Of a stretch of 64,000 bases of DNA, positions 1 to 11,775 are shown one piece after another. This stretch comes from Aporrectodea caliginosa (lineage: Eukaryota > Annelida > Clitellata > Crassiclitellata > Lumbricidae): positions 766,001 to 830,000 of the forward strand of contig JACEVL010000770.1 of the NCBI GenBank assembly GCA_020284085.1, in the 5' to 3' direction. The translations under genes were made by a program, and so were the position numbers. How positions within the stretch are numbered: the first letter of the stretch is position 1; each line of letters starts with the position of its first letter. The notes under the pieces are model-generated. The model was given only the letters and a program-made list of their open reading frames with translations, searched no databases and had not been told where the DNA came from.

Positions 1-1560
1 TATATGGTTTCAGCTTCAGGTTCCAAACTTAAATACCACGTGAACTGTAACAAGTAAAAGATAATTTCTAGCATAACATGACTCCATTCATTATTTGAGA
101 TAGATGCTACAACTTCAATGTGAGCATACGACTAGACTTAAGTATTAGGGTAAAGGGTGAAAGTTTAAACCCAATTAGCTATCGAGTAGCCTACATGTAT
201 TAATCCCTTTTAAGTGATAGCCAACATTGAAAGAGATCTTGTTACCCCGAGACCTTTGACGTCGGTATCACCTAACTTTAAAAATCAACAAGGAATTTGC
301 GGCTGACGAGTATAGCACCTATACGTGTGTTAGCTTAGGCCTGCTAATCATTCGTTACCGTTTTCTTTCACGGGTCCCTGCAGATATATGTCTGCTGATA
401 AGATCGATCAGCGCTCGTGAATAAGCTTTTTAGAAGTTTGGAGATTACGATGATTATGTCCGAAGGATTGTAACTTCGGAATGCGATTTGCCTCCGAATT
501 AATGTCCAACTGTGAATCTTGGGCACTATGATAACGGCGCTATAGAAGTCTTTAGATTATATCAGAATAATTAGATCAGATAAGACCAGATAGATCACAT
601 TAGGTTATAATCTGTAAATAAGTATGCATGTAGGTAAGTTAGTATGTTAGTTACGAATGTTTATCAGAACGAGAGAAACACCAGTTTCTTAACCCAAACA
701 ACGCAATGCATACAAAACAGGAGAAAAGAAACGTCAGTGAAATGTGGTGCGATATGGTATATAAATTGTGTAACAGTTCTATACTTTGTTCGCTTTCTGT
801 ATTCGCTCTGTATGTATGTTTCCCTAAACTATATAGGCTGTTGAGAACTTGGTTATGCTTTTCACCCCACCTCTATACATATATATGCCTATATAGGCTG
901 GGCTGGGAGCGCTTGTAAGTTCTTGAAGGGGAGCTATATTATAATTAAGCGCTCATAATGAATGTAACGTTGTTGAGAAAGAAAAATCCGTAAAAATTCC
1001 CATCCTCACTCTGAACAACACAGTCAACATAGCTTGAATTGCCACATCATGAGTTTATACTTAAGCTCAGCTCCAGGCCTAAATTGGCTTGGAGTAATGG
1101 TAACAGTAAATTCCACATTTCCAAAGTACTGCTGAGAAGCTAAGCGCAATTAAGCACCCAGCTTATTCACGAGCGCTGTATCGTATCATAGATGTTGTCG
1201 TTTAGGCCTAACGAAAGGCTTGTAACTTATAACACTCCTGCACACGTTCCGTTATACACATGGCAAAATCTTACGATAGTTTAGCCTACACGCGCCGTTG
1301 AAAATCTTGCCATGCGTGGCATCTTGAATAACACGTACTGCAGGACGACACTACGTGTAGTGACTCCGATTGCTCGCCTTTACAATGCAAAACACAGGGC
1401 GTGTATGTATCTTACGATGGCTATTGACTGCATGAGCACCGATACTGTTTGCGGGTTCGTTGTGGGCGAACAGAGAGACGTATACTTAACCTAGGTAAAC
1501 AGGTCAATGCATGCTTCATCCAATGGGCTCTCATTCTTATAGCCTACATTACATAGGCCA
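1..1560. other. Non-coding, repeat-derived sequence
   Basis: No open frame here resembles a known protein; the longest are about 60-70 codons without splice or composition support. Two short stretches look like 3' tails of retroposons found elsewhere in the window: about 405-455 (a 'gctcgtgaataagct...gattacgat' tail also seen at 3797-3878) and about 893-958 (an 'agttcttgaaggggagctat...gcgctcata' tail like the one at 49530-49566). I see nothing else supportable. Confidence 0.6.
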
Positions 1561-3290
1561 ATAGAGCCATTGAAGGCAACAGGTTGTATAATGGTGTGGG
1601 TTTCATCCATGCTGTTTAGACCCGATCGAGGTGTCACAACTTATTTAATGGTGGGCCGGTGACAATATTTTCCAACAAGTGGCGGGTCACGGTGCCGAAG
1701 GCGCCTGAGCAAAAATAATGGTGGTTGGGGTGCGGCGAAGGTCTCCTTGAGCCAGGCCCCAGAATTTTTTGCAAAACTAAATCTTAAATGGTGCATTTTA
1801 AAGTATAGAGACAGTCAAATTAGGCTTTTAAAATCTTAACTCTGATCTTCAATATCAGTCACGAACATCACAGTAGTCATTAGGCAAGACATATGCTACA
1901 GGCCAGAAAATATCGTCAACGGGCCAGAAATGGTCAGCGGGTCCGTTTTTGAAACCCTGACTTAGACTGAAAGCACGTCATTTCGCCGAACTATATAATA
2001 TGTACCTTTGAACAACTATGCCTTAAAGCCGACACCTGCTTGTTTTCGGCGAATTTTGCAATTAGCATGGCCATGTTCTCCATAGGTTTCTTCCTCAAAA
2101 AAAAGCTGGCCTATATACCTTTAGCTAATCATAATATGAAAAAAACTTTTAGGCTTTGGTATGATGTATGTACACCAGAATGCGGATTGCAAATGGTTCA
2201 ATAAAGAATATACTTACTTACTTACTTACTGGCCCATGATTGCCAGAATGACCAAACTGATATTTCTATGGTACCCGTGTAGAGCCCGTTTGGGTCCCAT
2301 CTAATGCCAATGGAAACGCTGGCAGGGTATGAGGCGGTTGGGCGGACGTCAGTCATTGATTTCGCCACTGCCTTTCTGGTGGTGACAGTCCTAAGTCAGA
2401 TTGAATAGGAGGGCAACACAAATCATCTTCGTTTCAACACAGCGTCGTTGAAGAGAAACACCCGACGTCAAAATTCAAATATATGCAGTTTTACTACATT
2501 CAAGCAAGAAAATAGGCGTTTTTCACAATTTACAAGTATATATATTATATTCAAACAATCGTTAACTTACCATCGCCGATAATGAAGTTATTGACAAGAA
2601 ATTCTAGCTATCGCCGAAACATGGCTGTTTATAGCCCAAAAAATCCGCACAAATGGTTGAACTAATACCAAAAATACCGTGTTTATGGCACATTTTAAAT
2701 ATTTTTGTTATGTTCCTGCTTGAATCTTTTGATGCCTCTAATTATAACTGTAAAGTCTTAAACTAAGTGTTTATTTAAGTCAAAAAAGTTTCTTGCTTTT
2801 ATCCACAGTTTGAACAATGAACGAAGCTATCGTCCTCATTAGATCCACAATCACTTTTTCCAAATCAAAAAGGAAATAGGCTGAGAGACTGTCAAACAGG
2901 AAATAGGCTGAGAGACTGTGACTAGCTGAACACATTCTTCTCATGTATAACCTAATAATTATCTGAACGTGACTTCCCTGCTTAACCGATTTTTTTTACT
3001 AAATAATAATAAATTTTTACTAAATAATAATAAACTTGGTCTTAATAATAAAATTTTTACTAAATAATAATAAACCCTTATAGTAAGCTGGTTAGTTTTA
3101 ACTTAATCTAGCTTCGTGAGCTTTTGTGGACGATGAAGAAATACAGAGTTTACGATAAAAAGTGTCTTTTATATTTAATATCAATGACTCTTTTAACTAA
3201 TTGTGTTACTTGTAACCTGTTGCATTTTGTCAACTGGATTAATTCGAAATTAAACGAATATTGATGAAACGAATTAAAATCGCGCGTCAA
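1561..3290. other. Intergenic repeats, no gene seen
   Basis: No coding signal. 2163-2230 is a retroposon 3' tail ending in (CTTA)n; the same tail sequence with a (CTAT)n end recurs at 5036-5106. Short local duplications are visible: a 22-bp block twice at 2868-2920, and a 'ttactaaataataataaa' unit three times at 2997-3075. A further retroposon-like stretch (about 2270-2460) shares the 'gcgtcgttgaa' type of ending with 36049 and 49850. Confidence 0.5.
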
Positions 3291-3885
3291 AAAAATCCCA
3301 GAGCGAATTCACTTCAAAGTCCTATCACTAACCTACAACTCCCTACAACACTCCCAGCCCATATATCTCCGCGAACTCTTGACCATCCAGCCAACCCGTT
3401 CTACCCGATCATCCTCCGTTCTCACTCTTTCTAGACCCCCGGTCACTACTCATCTCAAGTTCTCCAACCGAGCAATATCCAACACTGCGCCGCGTCTCTT
3501 GAACGATCTACCTCCTGAATTCCGCACTTTTTCGGTTCCTCCACCATCATCGCCAATCATCCACCATCATCTGCCTCAGGCTCCTCTATCCATCACCCCA
3601 AGGCTTTCCACTCGAAACTAAAGTCTCTGCTTTTCAAGAACTCTTATCCTGACTCATCTGATCCTGTAGGCCTTCCAATCCTCAACCTAAAAGACACCCG
3701 CCTTAACATCTGCTGTGCCCTCTCTGATCCCCTGGAAACCGGACTCGGACTTCCCTCGGACTACTCTTTTGGACAACCCCTCTGATTAGACGCAGCGCTC
3801 GTGAATAAGCTGGTGCCCTGCGCTTGGCTTTCGAGTGGCGCTTTAGAAGTTTGGAGATTACGATTACGATTACGGTCACTAGATG
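3290..3885 (+). mobile_element. L2/CR1-like LINE, 3' end of reverse transcriptase ORF
   Basis: Reading 3304-3620 gives the conserved C-terminal tail of L2/CR1-type non-LTR retrotransposon ORF2: an RIHFKVLSLTYNSL segment, then a YLRELL segment, an R-S-T-R-S-S-S segment, and finally FSNRAISNTAPRLLNDLPPE. This matches the family pattern 'RI-FK-L-L-TY...YL-ELL...R-A-F-APRLWN-LP'. The element is 5' truncated. The 3' end is followed by an untranslated tail and a (GATTAC)n microsatellite at about 3855-3878, the usual terminus of such elements. It lies just upstream of TMEM41B, whose promoter therefore borders or includes the LINE tail. Confidence 0.75.
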
Positions 3886-3906
3886 ACGCTAGTACGATGT
3901 GTTTTC

Positions 3907-3914
3907 TGACGTCA
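3907..3914. promoter_or_regulatory. Palindromic CRE (TGACGTCA) 68 bp upstream of the TMEM41B start codon
   Basis: A perfect TGACGTCA octamer, the full CREB/ATF binding palindrome, lies between the LINE tail and the TMEM41B ATG at 3983. No TATA box is evident nearby. The regulatory role is inferred from position only. Confidence 0.4.
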
Positions 3915-3982
3915 TGAAGTGGCAGTTATTTGTGACATATATACTCGGTGTATTGAAGTCCTTCGATTGTCTACCATCCATC

Positions 3983-6900
3983 ATGGCGTCGAGTGGGGTT
4001 AGTGTGGGTGACACGAGTAACGGTGGCAAAATGGTGAACGATTTTGATAAAACTATGCCTGCCGACGACGTCTCCGTTAGCCCAAGACCACCTTTGAACG
4101 GTCTACAACATGGCGAAGTCGGTTCGAACAGTTCGTCAACGGGAACGATCTACAGACGCAATAATTCGAATGGTAACCAGGATAATAAATGGAAGATTTT
4201 AACCTCTCTTGGTCATTGGTCCATTTTTTATCAAGGATTTCCAATATATGTACGATATTTGAGACCCTTTGTTGTGTTTTATGTACAGAAACTGATTTTA
4301 CGCGGGTGAAGGCCCGGTACTGTGGTGCGGATGACCCCCACGAGAGCAGAACACACGACCGAGAAATCCCAAGCGCCAGTAGATTGATTAGGAAAACATT
4401 CATCATAAGGATGTTATATGAATAAATTTATTTTAAAGGGTTACGGGTTAGATAATCTATTTGTAGCCTCTAATATGGAACATAATGACGAACTGTATAG
4501 TTTAATCGGTAAAGTCGCACTTTACGTTGCTAAATTATTCTAATGTCTTCAATGCCGTTCTTGACGTTGGTAAGTAAGAAGTCTACCTTTGTGCATCTTA
4601 ACTATCATCAATCCAGCTTCCATTTCATAAAGAAATTTTTTTATCAATCCAACTTCCATTTAATTGGAAAATTACTTTTATCAATCCAACTTCTATTGAC
4701 GTGAAAAATATTTTTCATCAATGGAACTTTTATTTAAGCAAAGATATATTCTCATGGATCCCGCTTCTAATTACGGAAAGTATTATTTTCATCAATCCCG
4801 CTTCTATTGAATGGAAAACTTAATTTCATCCATCCAGCTTCTATTTACGGGAAAAATTATTTCGATCAATCCAACTTCAATTTTGAACACAGGAATGTTT
4901 TCATCAATCCCACTTCCATTTAGAGAAACAATATATTTAATCAATCCAGCTTCCATTTTAAAGTGATAATATCAAATAATTTAGCAACGTAAACTGCGAC
5001 TTTACCGTTTAATCATCTTTAATGTTATTGATGTGCTTCAGTTTTTGTACACCAAAGTGCAGTATGCAATTGGTTTCAATGAAGAATATTTCTATCTATC
5101 TATCTATAATAAATCGGAAGATTTAACCTCTTGGTCATTGGTCCTTTTTTTATCAAGGATTTCCAATATATGTACGATCTTTAAGACCCTTTGTTGTGTT
5201 TTCTGTACAGAAACTGATTTTACGCAGCTGAAGGCCCGGTACTGCGGTGCGGACGACCCCCACGAGAGCAGCGCTAAGTCGTTTGTTGTTCTTGGTCTTG
5301 TGTTCGCCAGTTCTTGTTTTCTCCTTTACCTCGTCTACCTCAACTTCCCGAGTGTGGACGAGTAAGTTCTTATGGTTTTGATCAGAATGTCATTATTTTG
5401 TGTTTAAACAAATCACTCTTTATGCAAAATGACTTCGTAATTAGGTGTCCCTATTTAGCGGGATCTAATGATCCCTTCAGGGCCTCCTTTTTGAAACTGT
5501 ACAAGTCATTCATGTTATTACATTACACTATGAATTCTATTGCTGTTTCAAAAATAAAAGAATTGAATTGAAATTGAATTGAAAACAGCGTCATGTTAAT
5601 TGTGGACGGCTACAATTATTATAATAATAATATTAATAAATATTAGGCTGTCAAAGTTGACCAAATCTGACAAAGGGGTAAAAGAGAAAACATTCTCAAA
5701 AAGGGACATACAAATTTAATTTTACTGCATTTTCTGATAGAGCTTAGATCAATAGTTAAGTGTTCCAAAAATCCCTATGTGGTTTTTGTTTTAAGGAGTT
5801 TACAATTTGTCAAAAATAGTCATTTTTTGTATCATGATTTGCAATCTTGGGTGGTAGCCAATATGATAGACTTGTTACCCTAAGGAGTCCCTAATGTATC
5901 AATTTATCAAAACTGTGAAATCAATGTGAGCTATTTTTTAATATAAATGAATCATAACTAAGTGAATCGTATGAAAGTTACAGTTAACATAAACATTTCT
6001 TTATTGTAATCAAAGTGAATTTATGAATGAAATTTAGTGTTCATTGGTACCCAATGAAACTGAATACAATTAAATACTCTGTGGAACTGCTAAAGACCCA
6101 TATCCGATGATCTCTAACTGTGAGGAGGGACGTATGGGAGATAATAGTGGTTGAACATAGCAAAGCAGGTGGGAGTGCTCACTGAAATGGTTTCATAGGC
6201 CAAACAGGCCATTTTAAATCTTATTCTGAATTGAACAGGAAGCCAAGGCAGCTGACTGAATAGGGTTAAGGAGTTTATATGAATACAGACATGTAGCACC
6301 ACATGGGCCAGGTCATTTTGGATGTGTTGAAGCCTCTTGACTTCAAGATCTGAGAAACCTTCATGCATGAGTTGTCATAATTGAGATGATAGCAGACAAA
6401 AGAACAGGCTGTGTGTGGTCTGTGATATGTCTGGTAAGAGCAGACCTTATGTGACATAGTGCCCCTGCTATGAAAACAAGATTTGCCAAGGTTTGTTATG
6501 TGGGGTCAAAATGTAAGAGTACTATCCAGAGTCACTTAGGTAGGCCCCTAATTAGTCGCACAGTCATGGTTTGAAGGGTCTTCACATTTTGAACAAGGCT
6601 GCACTAGTAGAGTATGCCGCTAGAAGGAGATTAAGAAAATAGCACAATGACAATCTTAAGAATCTCTGGTGTTAAAATCAGTTGCTTGTTGATGGGGTGG
6701 GGATATAGTGAATGGTAACATGCTGGCACAAAGGTCAGAAGGGATGCAGGTTCGATACCTACTAGTCTCATAAGGATGACTCAGCCTCTCATTCCCTAGG
6801 GGCAACTGTAAAATGAACAGTAGGACAGATGGCGCCTTGCAGGCTGCCATACAGTTAAATTCGACTCCTATTAAACTTGTTATCATCTGTTACTACTATA

Positions 6901-9900
6901 TCTTGTAATCTTACTGCGTACTTGTCAGTTTGAATTAATAAGCGATTTTTTTTATGGGAAATCGAAGAATAAAGTTTGTTTCTGACACCAAATTTACTGC
7001 GGTAGTGTATAGCTCTGAATGAAAAACCATGCGAGAAATTTTATTAAGAGCAGAGTGTTTTGGATTACGATCGTGTTTGTGTCGGAGTGAATAAAGGCTG
7101 CTAGGAGGTTGTTTGATTTTACAGAAGTGACAAGCAGTTTCTCACGGTTCCTCTGAATGCAGAGGCAGCGAAAAGTCTTGGAAATGTGCTTGTCAAGTAC
7201 AGTAACATGAACTTCTACACAGTACTCTTTGGATACATCATCATCTACATTTTGTATCCTTTACAATGAATGTGTCTTTGCAAACAGATACAGATTTAGT
7301 TTAGAAATACTGTGGAATTTTGTTTTTTAAACACATTTCCACCAGAGGACATTTCTCTTGTTGATTTCTTTGAGTACTCTCAGTCTCAGATTTCTAAAAC
7401 AGAATTTGACTGTTCTGTGACAGCTGTTTAAGAGGCGTATTGAACTCGGGGGATATAGCAACAGGGCACTCGGGTATGCTCTTTCGAGCAAGGTGGTTTA
7501 GGGTAGAGTAGATCGTACCATTTCAGATTCTTTATGTAGCTTGTTTCTTTGCATTTAACACTTTAACAATGAGCTGCATTGGTTTTACAGTCGCTTTTAA
7601 TAGACTCTCGTCGTTCAAGTTTCAGCACTTTAACAACGAGCGTGTACTTAAATGCATGGAAAACTAATCCCTGTCATCGTTAAAGGATGATGAGATTCTT
7701 TATTGGTGATGAACTGATGTCTTGAATCCACATCAATGCATTATGCATTTGTATTCAGTGACTAACAGTGTGCAAGAATGATCTTTGTTTTTTTGTCATT
7801 CTCACAAACTATACTTTTCGTATTAGTCTTGAGTCTTGTTTTGGCGTCATTTCTATCCACTATTGTCATGATCTTTCTTTGTCTTCATCTTTAAAGTCTT
7901 TTGAAATGTTTTGAGATACAAGAGAATTAGAATTAACGATCTTCTGTTGTTTAATGGAATTTGTTGAGTAGGTTTTGTTGTTATGCTGTGAAAATCCTTA
8001 ACTAGACTTCCAGCTTGCAGTCATTTGCAATTCCTGGATCAATTTTCCTCAGCTGTTTGTCTGGATTTCTCTATCCGTTTCCTTTGGCATTGTTTGTAGT
8101 CTGTTTGGTGAGTTCAGAAAGATTTTGTTTGCAGAGTTGACTTCAGTAAATAGCATTCGTTGGAAAGAAATCTTTAAATTTGGAGGAAAGGGAATTACCA
8201 GTTATGATGTCATTTATTTGTTGGTCAGTTATTTTTTAAATTGGTGTTCAGCCATTGAGGCTTTTTGCGGTGAATGGCAAGATTAACCCTTTAACGACGA
8301 GCTGCATTGGTTTCCCAGTCACTTTTAGTACACTTTCATCATTAATGATTAAGAGTGTTGAGCAAAAGTAATGATTTTGATATCAATATTTTTTTTCGTA
8401 AACCGTAGGACTTAAAAAAATGTCATGTTCATGTTTTATTGCTAGAAGGCGGTTAGTTATTATGTGGTCTGTATATCAGTTGGTTTATGTTTTAAAACAG
8501 TGTTCAGCCACGGGAGCATCGTGTTGTTATCTGCTGTTTCACATGGCCGGCAAACGACTCATCTGGCGTTACATTCCAGAGAAAGCTGTTCTTGTCCATC
8601 AACAAGTGAGTTCCCAGTTTTCGTTTCCAGGTTGAAAAAGTCCGTAAAGGAAATATTGTAAAAACTGCTTTGGCTGCGGGCATTTAGCTACTGTAGTGAC
8701 CTATTGCTTATTTAGAAATAATAATAATAGGATGATTTTGTGTAGCGTCGTAGCACAGCTGAGGCCGAAAAAATGGCGCTGTACATGGTTAAAAAGTCAG
8801 TGATGGTCATAAGATAGTTAAAAAGATAGGTTGTAAGCTGTGATTTGAGTGTCTCCAGAAATTCTTCAAATGGTCGGGAAACTGTTCTGCATGGTGGTTC
8901 CAAATATGTCGTTCAGAACACTGTTTTGTAAAGACAGTCTTTTGAGGTTGTTGTGCCCACACCATGTCATGTGATGAACTGTCTTCTTCTGAAACAGTCT
9001 AAATTGTGGGATGCATTTGCTGTTGCATTTGGCTATCCAGTGTATATGGGTCATTCCACTTCAAATCAACCAATGGTCCCCACCCACCATCTCAGAAATT
9101 GATGATATTTGGTCAGTTTGTAACACAACATATCTTAGGAAGCCATGCAAAATATTAGCTCATAATGTTACACGGCATTCAAGATATGACCAGCTTTTTG
9201 GTGGGAGGGGGAGGGACAGCTCGTGAATGACTTAATTCTGAGGCGTTTTTTATTGCTAACTGACCAAATATCATCAAATTCTGAGATGGTGTGGTGGGGA
9301 TGTTTCTGAATTTTGTTTGATTTGACATGGAATGACCCATATTTTAAAGGTTCCATAAAACATTTGTTTACTTTAAGTTACATAGATATACTCAAAGGGT
9401 TATATTTGGAATGTCTGGATTAATTCATACATACATATATGCGTTAGGGCGTGATTCCTAGGTAGCCATGTCGGAATGCCCTTGTGACTTACCTAAAGGG
9501 TGCTATAGAAGTGCTCTGATACATACATACATACATACATGCACACATACATACATACATGTGTATACAATACATGCATACCTAAAAATACATATATACG
9601 ATACTAATGTTATTTTTGCAATGTAAACAAAACAACGGGTGACCTGAATTGAGTGCTGTGCAAGAAACTTTGACCCCAGAACTAGGCGGACATCTTCTCA
9701 GTGAAGTCAAGTGCAGCTTGGCCTTCAGATAGTGCAGCTAGATAAGACCTCTATAGTACGTACTTCTTCAAAATGAGCATAATGTTCATTCTGAGTTTGG
9801 CTCGATGTTTGGCTTGCTTTCATGGTGTCTAAAGTCCAAAGTTAATATTTAGAGACATTCCACTCAATGACTTCTGACCGCATGAGTTTCAAGTGTTCGC

Positions 9901-11168
9901 GATCACACACTGACAGCTTGCATTTCACATATTTAGTTATGCACATAATAATAATAATAATTATTATTATTATTATTGATTTTTTATAGGTTCAGAAGCA
10001 TAGACAGCATTTGTTCAACTATATGATCTTTGTGCGTATTATGCCGTTTATACCAAACTGGCTGATAAATGTCACCGCTCCTGTCATCAACATACCTATT
10101 TTGACGTTCTACTTTGGTACATTCTTTGGTAAGATTACTTTAATTTTATATCAGGGATGACTGGTACATATGTTGAGTTTTAATAGTGAAATTTTAAATT
10201 TAATTTACAGAGCTATTTAAGTCTTTTCTTTTAATGCAATGACACTTGTTTTCAAATGAAGTGGCTGTTCAGATAAAGCAGGTGATTGTTTTTTTTTAAA
10301 TGTTGAAACTAGTAAGTCTTTCATTGCAACGTAAAGGATGGAAAGCATCATTTGTTCCCAGATCTTCTGTGTTCTCTGTTTTGGATCAGAAGGTTGTAGC
10401 CCAAGCAACTAGTAGTAAACCATTTTCAATCTGAAAATTGTCTTGCCCTACGTTTATGGCTGTGATGATAACAACTGTTTCTTCTGATCCATAGCCAAGA
10501 TTGTAGAGAAATCTGTGAGGTGTGCAAACAAGGTTGTACCTTTACCGTTTATCGTGATGACTTGTGATAATTATGATGATAAGATGAGAGGTTCTTTAAG
10601 GTACTATGTAAGTCGCTTTTGAATGGTTCCTAAAATGTGCTTCATGAAAGTCGAGATACATATGTACATACATGGTATTACATATGTACATACATACTTG
10701 CATACAAATATATGCATACATATTGCGTAAACGCATACATGCATGAATACATACATGCATAACTACATAACTGCTCACATACTTACTGGTATATATAATA
10801 GATACATGCCCATGTACGTATAAATGGTTACATACACAAATATGCATGCATGCATACATACATACACACAAATATACATGCATGCACACATACAGACATG
10901 CACACTTACAAGTGTATATGGATATATATATATATATAGAGAGAGAAATATGGTTTGATTCATAAAGGATATCATGTAATTTATCATATTTTCGTTATCA
11001 GGTGTTGCTCCGGCTTCTATCCTCACCATTCAGGCAGGAACTACACTGCAGCAGCTGACAAGTGGGTCGATATTATCGTGGACGCAGCTGCTTTCGCTGT
11101 CCGTCTTGAGCTTTCTGGCCTTAATTCCTGTCATCTTCAAGAAGAACCTGCAGAGGAAGTTCGATTGA
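3983..11168 (+). CDS. TMEM41B: Transmembrane protein 41B (TMEM41B), complete, 7 coding exons
   Basis: Coding exons: 3983-4172, 5211-5361, 7125-7253, 8014-8107, 8501-8605, 9990-10128, 11002-11168. All introns are GT-AG and phases agree, giving 324 aa (vertebrate TMEM41B is about 291). Residues 1-65 are a hydrophilic, low-complexity N-terminus; a membrane segment follows in exon 2 (KSFVVLGLVFASSCFLLYLV). The VTT/DedA domain spans about residues 150-300, with the family hallmarks FLQSFAIPGSIFL, FLYPFPLALF, IMPFIPNWLINVTAPVINIP and GTFFGVAPASILTIQAGTTL. The protein ends KKNLQRKFD, as in vertebrates. Known role of the family: an ER phospholipid scramblase needed for autophagosome formation and lipid mobilisation. 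The start at 3983 is chosen for its context (catcATGG); an in-frame upstream ATG at 3899 would add 28 residues that overlap the CRE region. Exon 1 and the exon 1/2 junction are the least certain parts, because they rest on phase agreement rather than conserved sequence. Confidence 0.93.
4182..4349 (+). pseudogene. Vestigial duplicate of TMEM41B exon 2 and its acceptor region
   Basis: This segment is a diverged direct copy of 5106-5271, covering the polypyrimidine/acceptor region (…gtacag) and the first 20 codons of exon 2. The copy would be entered at 4289 and reads ETDFTRVKARYCGADDPHES. It stops at the shared 'cgagagcag', before the membrane segment, and no donor follows. It cannot replace exon 2 without removing the first transmembrane helix. 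It starts only 10 bp after the exon 1 donor. Confidence 0.7.
4501..5013. mobile_element. Inverted-repeat element (501 bp) with 6-bp target duplication TTTAAT
   Basis: The element spans 4507-5007 in TMEM41B intron 1. The termini are inverted repeats of about 33 bp, starting CGGTAAAGTCGCA and ending TGCGACTTTACCG, with only a few mismatches. TTTAAT is duplicated at 4501-4506 and 5008-5013. The interior is almost entirely a 37-bp tandem repeat (separate entry). It has no coding capacity. The superfamily is not recognised: a 6-bp duplication is unusual, and Dada-type elements make 6-7 bp ones. Confidence 0.75.
4607..4977. repeat. Minisatellite, 37-bp period, about 10 copies
   Basis: The block ATCAATCCAACTTCCATTTA recurs with substitutions at about 4607, 4643, 4680, 4717, 4754, 4791, 4828, 4865, 4903 and 4940, a period of 36-38 bp. 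The array fills the interior of the surrounding inverted-repeat element, so the element carries the minisatellite. Confidence 0.85.
5036..5106 (+). mobile_element. Retroposon 3' tail ending in (CTAT)n
   Basis: This segment matches 2165-2230 (gtacaccag/a-a-tgc...ggttcaat-aagaatat) but ends in (CTAT)n instead of (CTTA)n. It is a 5'-truncated non-LTR retroposon end in TMEM41B intron 1. Confidence 0.55.
5435..5580 (+). mobile_element. Retroposon 3' tail ending in (GAATT)-rich microsatellite
   Basis: The sequence 'cccttcagggcc' followed by an AATAAA-like, 'gaattgaattg' tail is shared with a copy at 61838-61950. Both are 5'-truncated ends of the same non-LTR family. This copy lies in TMEM41B intron 2. 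Confidence 0.55.
6070..6390 (-). mobile_element. L2/CR1-like LINE reverse-transcriptase fragment (minus strand)
   Basis: The minus strand reads VKRLQHIQNDLAHVV, then SQLPWLPVQFRIRFKMACL. This is the conserved 'L..lQ..i-n-aR...L-WLPv--RI-FK' segment near the ORF2 C-terminus of L2/CR1 elements. It is a short fragment inside TMEM41B intron 2. Confidence 0.65.
6691..6900 (+). mobile_element. tRNA-headed SINE, family 1 (plus copy)
   Basis: The 5' end looks like a tRNA, with an A-box-like 'tagtgaatggtaacatg' and a B box GGTTCGATACC at about 6750. A non-tRNA body follows. A second copy lies in inverted orientation at 22984-23213 with the same head and body (gccttgcaggctgccata; cttgttatcatctgttacta). 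Two dispersed copies with pol III boxes define a SINE rather than a tRNA gene. Confidence 0.75.
7556..7660. repeat. Copy of a short 'ACACTTTAACRACGAGCTGCA' repeat family
   Basis: Related copies occur at 8287-8365, about 22430-22466 and 27292-27360. The last is a clear 69-bp inverted-repeat unit. It is a small dispersed MITE-like family in introns. Confidence 0.45.
8287..8365. repeat. Copy of the short 'CTTTAACGACGAGCTGCATTGG' repeat family
   Basis: Shares about 45 bp with 7556-7605, including 'gagctgcattggttt' and 'cagtc-cttttag'. It lies in TMEM41B intron 4. Confidence 0.45.
9044..9342. mobile_element. MITE with about 85-bp imperfect terminal inverted repeats
   Basis: The left arm begins ATATGGGTCATTCCA and the right arm ends TGGAATGACCCATAT. 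The arms stay complementary inwards through 'tcaaatcaa', 'ccatctcagaa' and 'ttgatgatatttggtcagtt' on the left against its complement on the right. The element is flanked by T/A-rich bases compatible with a TA duplication. It has no coding capacity and lies in TMEM41B intron 5. Confidence 0.8.
9515..9572. repeat. (CATA)n microsatellite
   Basis: Imperfect tetranucleotide array in TMEM41B intron 5. A similar but more degenerate CATA/TGCA array occupies about 10660-10930 in intron 6. Confidence 0.8.
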
Positions 11169-11429
11169 TGTTATGGTTTTCTGTAGGAAATTTCCTCCAG
11201 CGAGATTCTATGTTAAATTCGTTATGCAGGCCAATTAAGTGGCTGCACACGTTGAGTACTTGGATGTACACACCAGACACTCGTCATGTATACATACATT
11301 ATGTGTATATGGATATAAATGTGTATATATGAATATAATGTTTGTGGTAGCTTCTGTACATTCTTGTACATATTGCCTAGAATTACTCCGAGTAACAGAC
11401 ATTGGGTATTGGTACCGTGTTCTGAAGAA

Positions 11430-11435
11430 AATAAA
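11430..11435 (+). terminator. Poly(A) signal AATAAA of TMEM41B
   Basis: A canonical hexamer 262 bp after the stop codon, with T/GT-rich sequence downstream (about 11455-11475). Confidence 0.6.
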
Positions 11436-11775
11436 CATCACGAACGTTTCTACCTTTGTTAGTTGGGATGTCTCGTCTGATTTAGTAGATTAGCAGTAGT
11501 AAATTCTTGAAGCAGTGTGTATATATGTACTAGATATTTGAAGTATTTGTGATACTGTGTGTTTCAGAAAGATGTTCGCTTTAGAACACGCTATATTTAG
11601 GGTGGTTTATAAGTTAGGGGATTGGGCTACATTCCTAGGTACTCTTAGTTACGAGTGTTACAGATTCGTTTTCATTGGTTTATTTCTGATCTACTGGTTT
11701 AACTGTCAACGGTCGTACTTTGCAAAGAAAATGCAGTTCTTACTTTTTTTTCAATTGAAGCGAATTCAGATCATG

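Noticed and set aside
3899..3982. Upstream in-frame ATG extending TMEM41B by 28 residues
   Set aside because: It overlaps the CRE/promoter region at the LINE boundary, while the ATG at 3983 has a better context; kept only as an alternative.
10596..11029. Cys/Met/His/Tyr-rich minus-strand frames in TMEM41B intron 6
   Set aside because: Products of a degenerate CATA/TGCA microsatellite.
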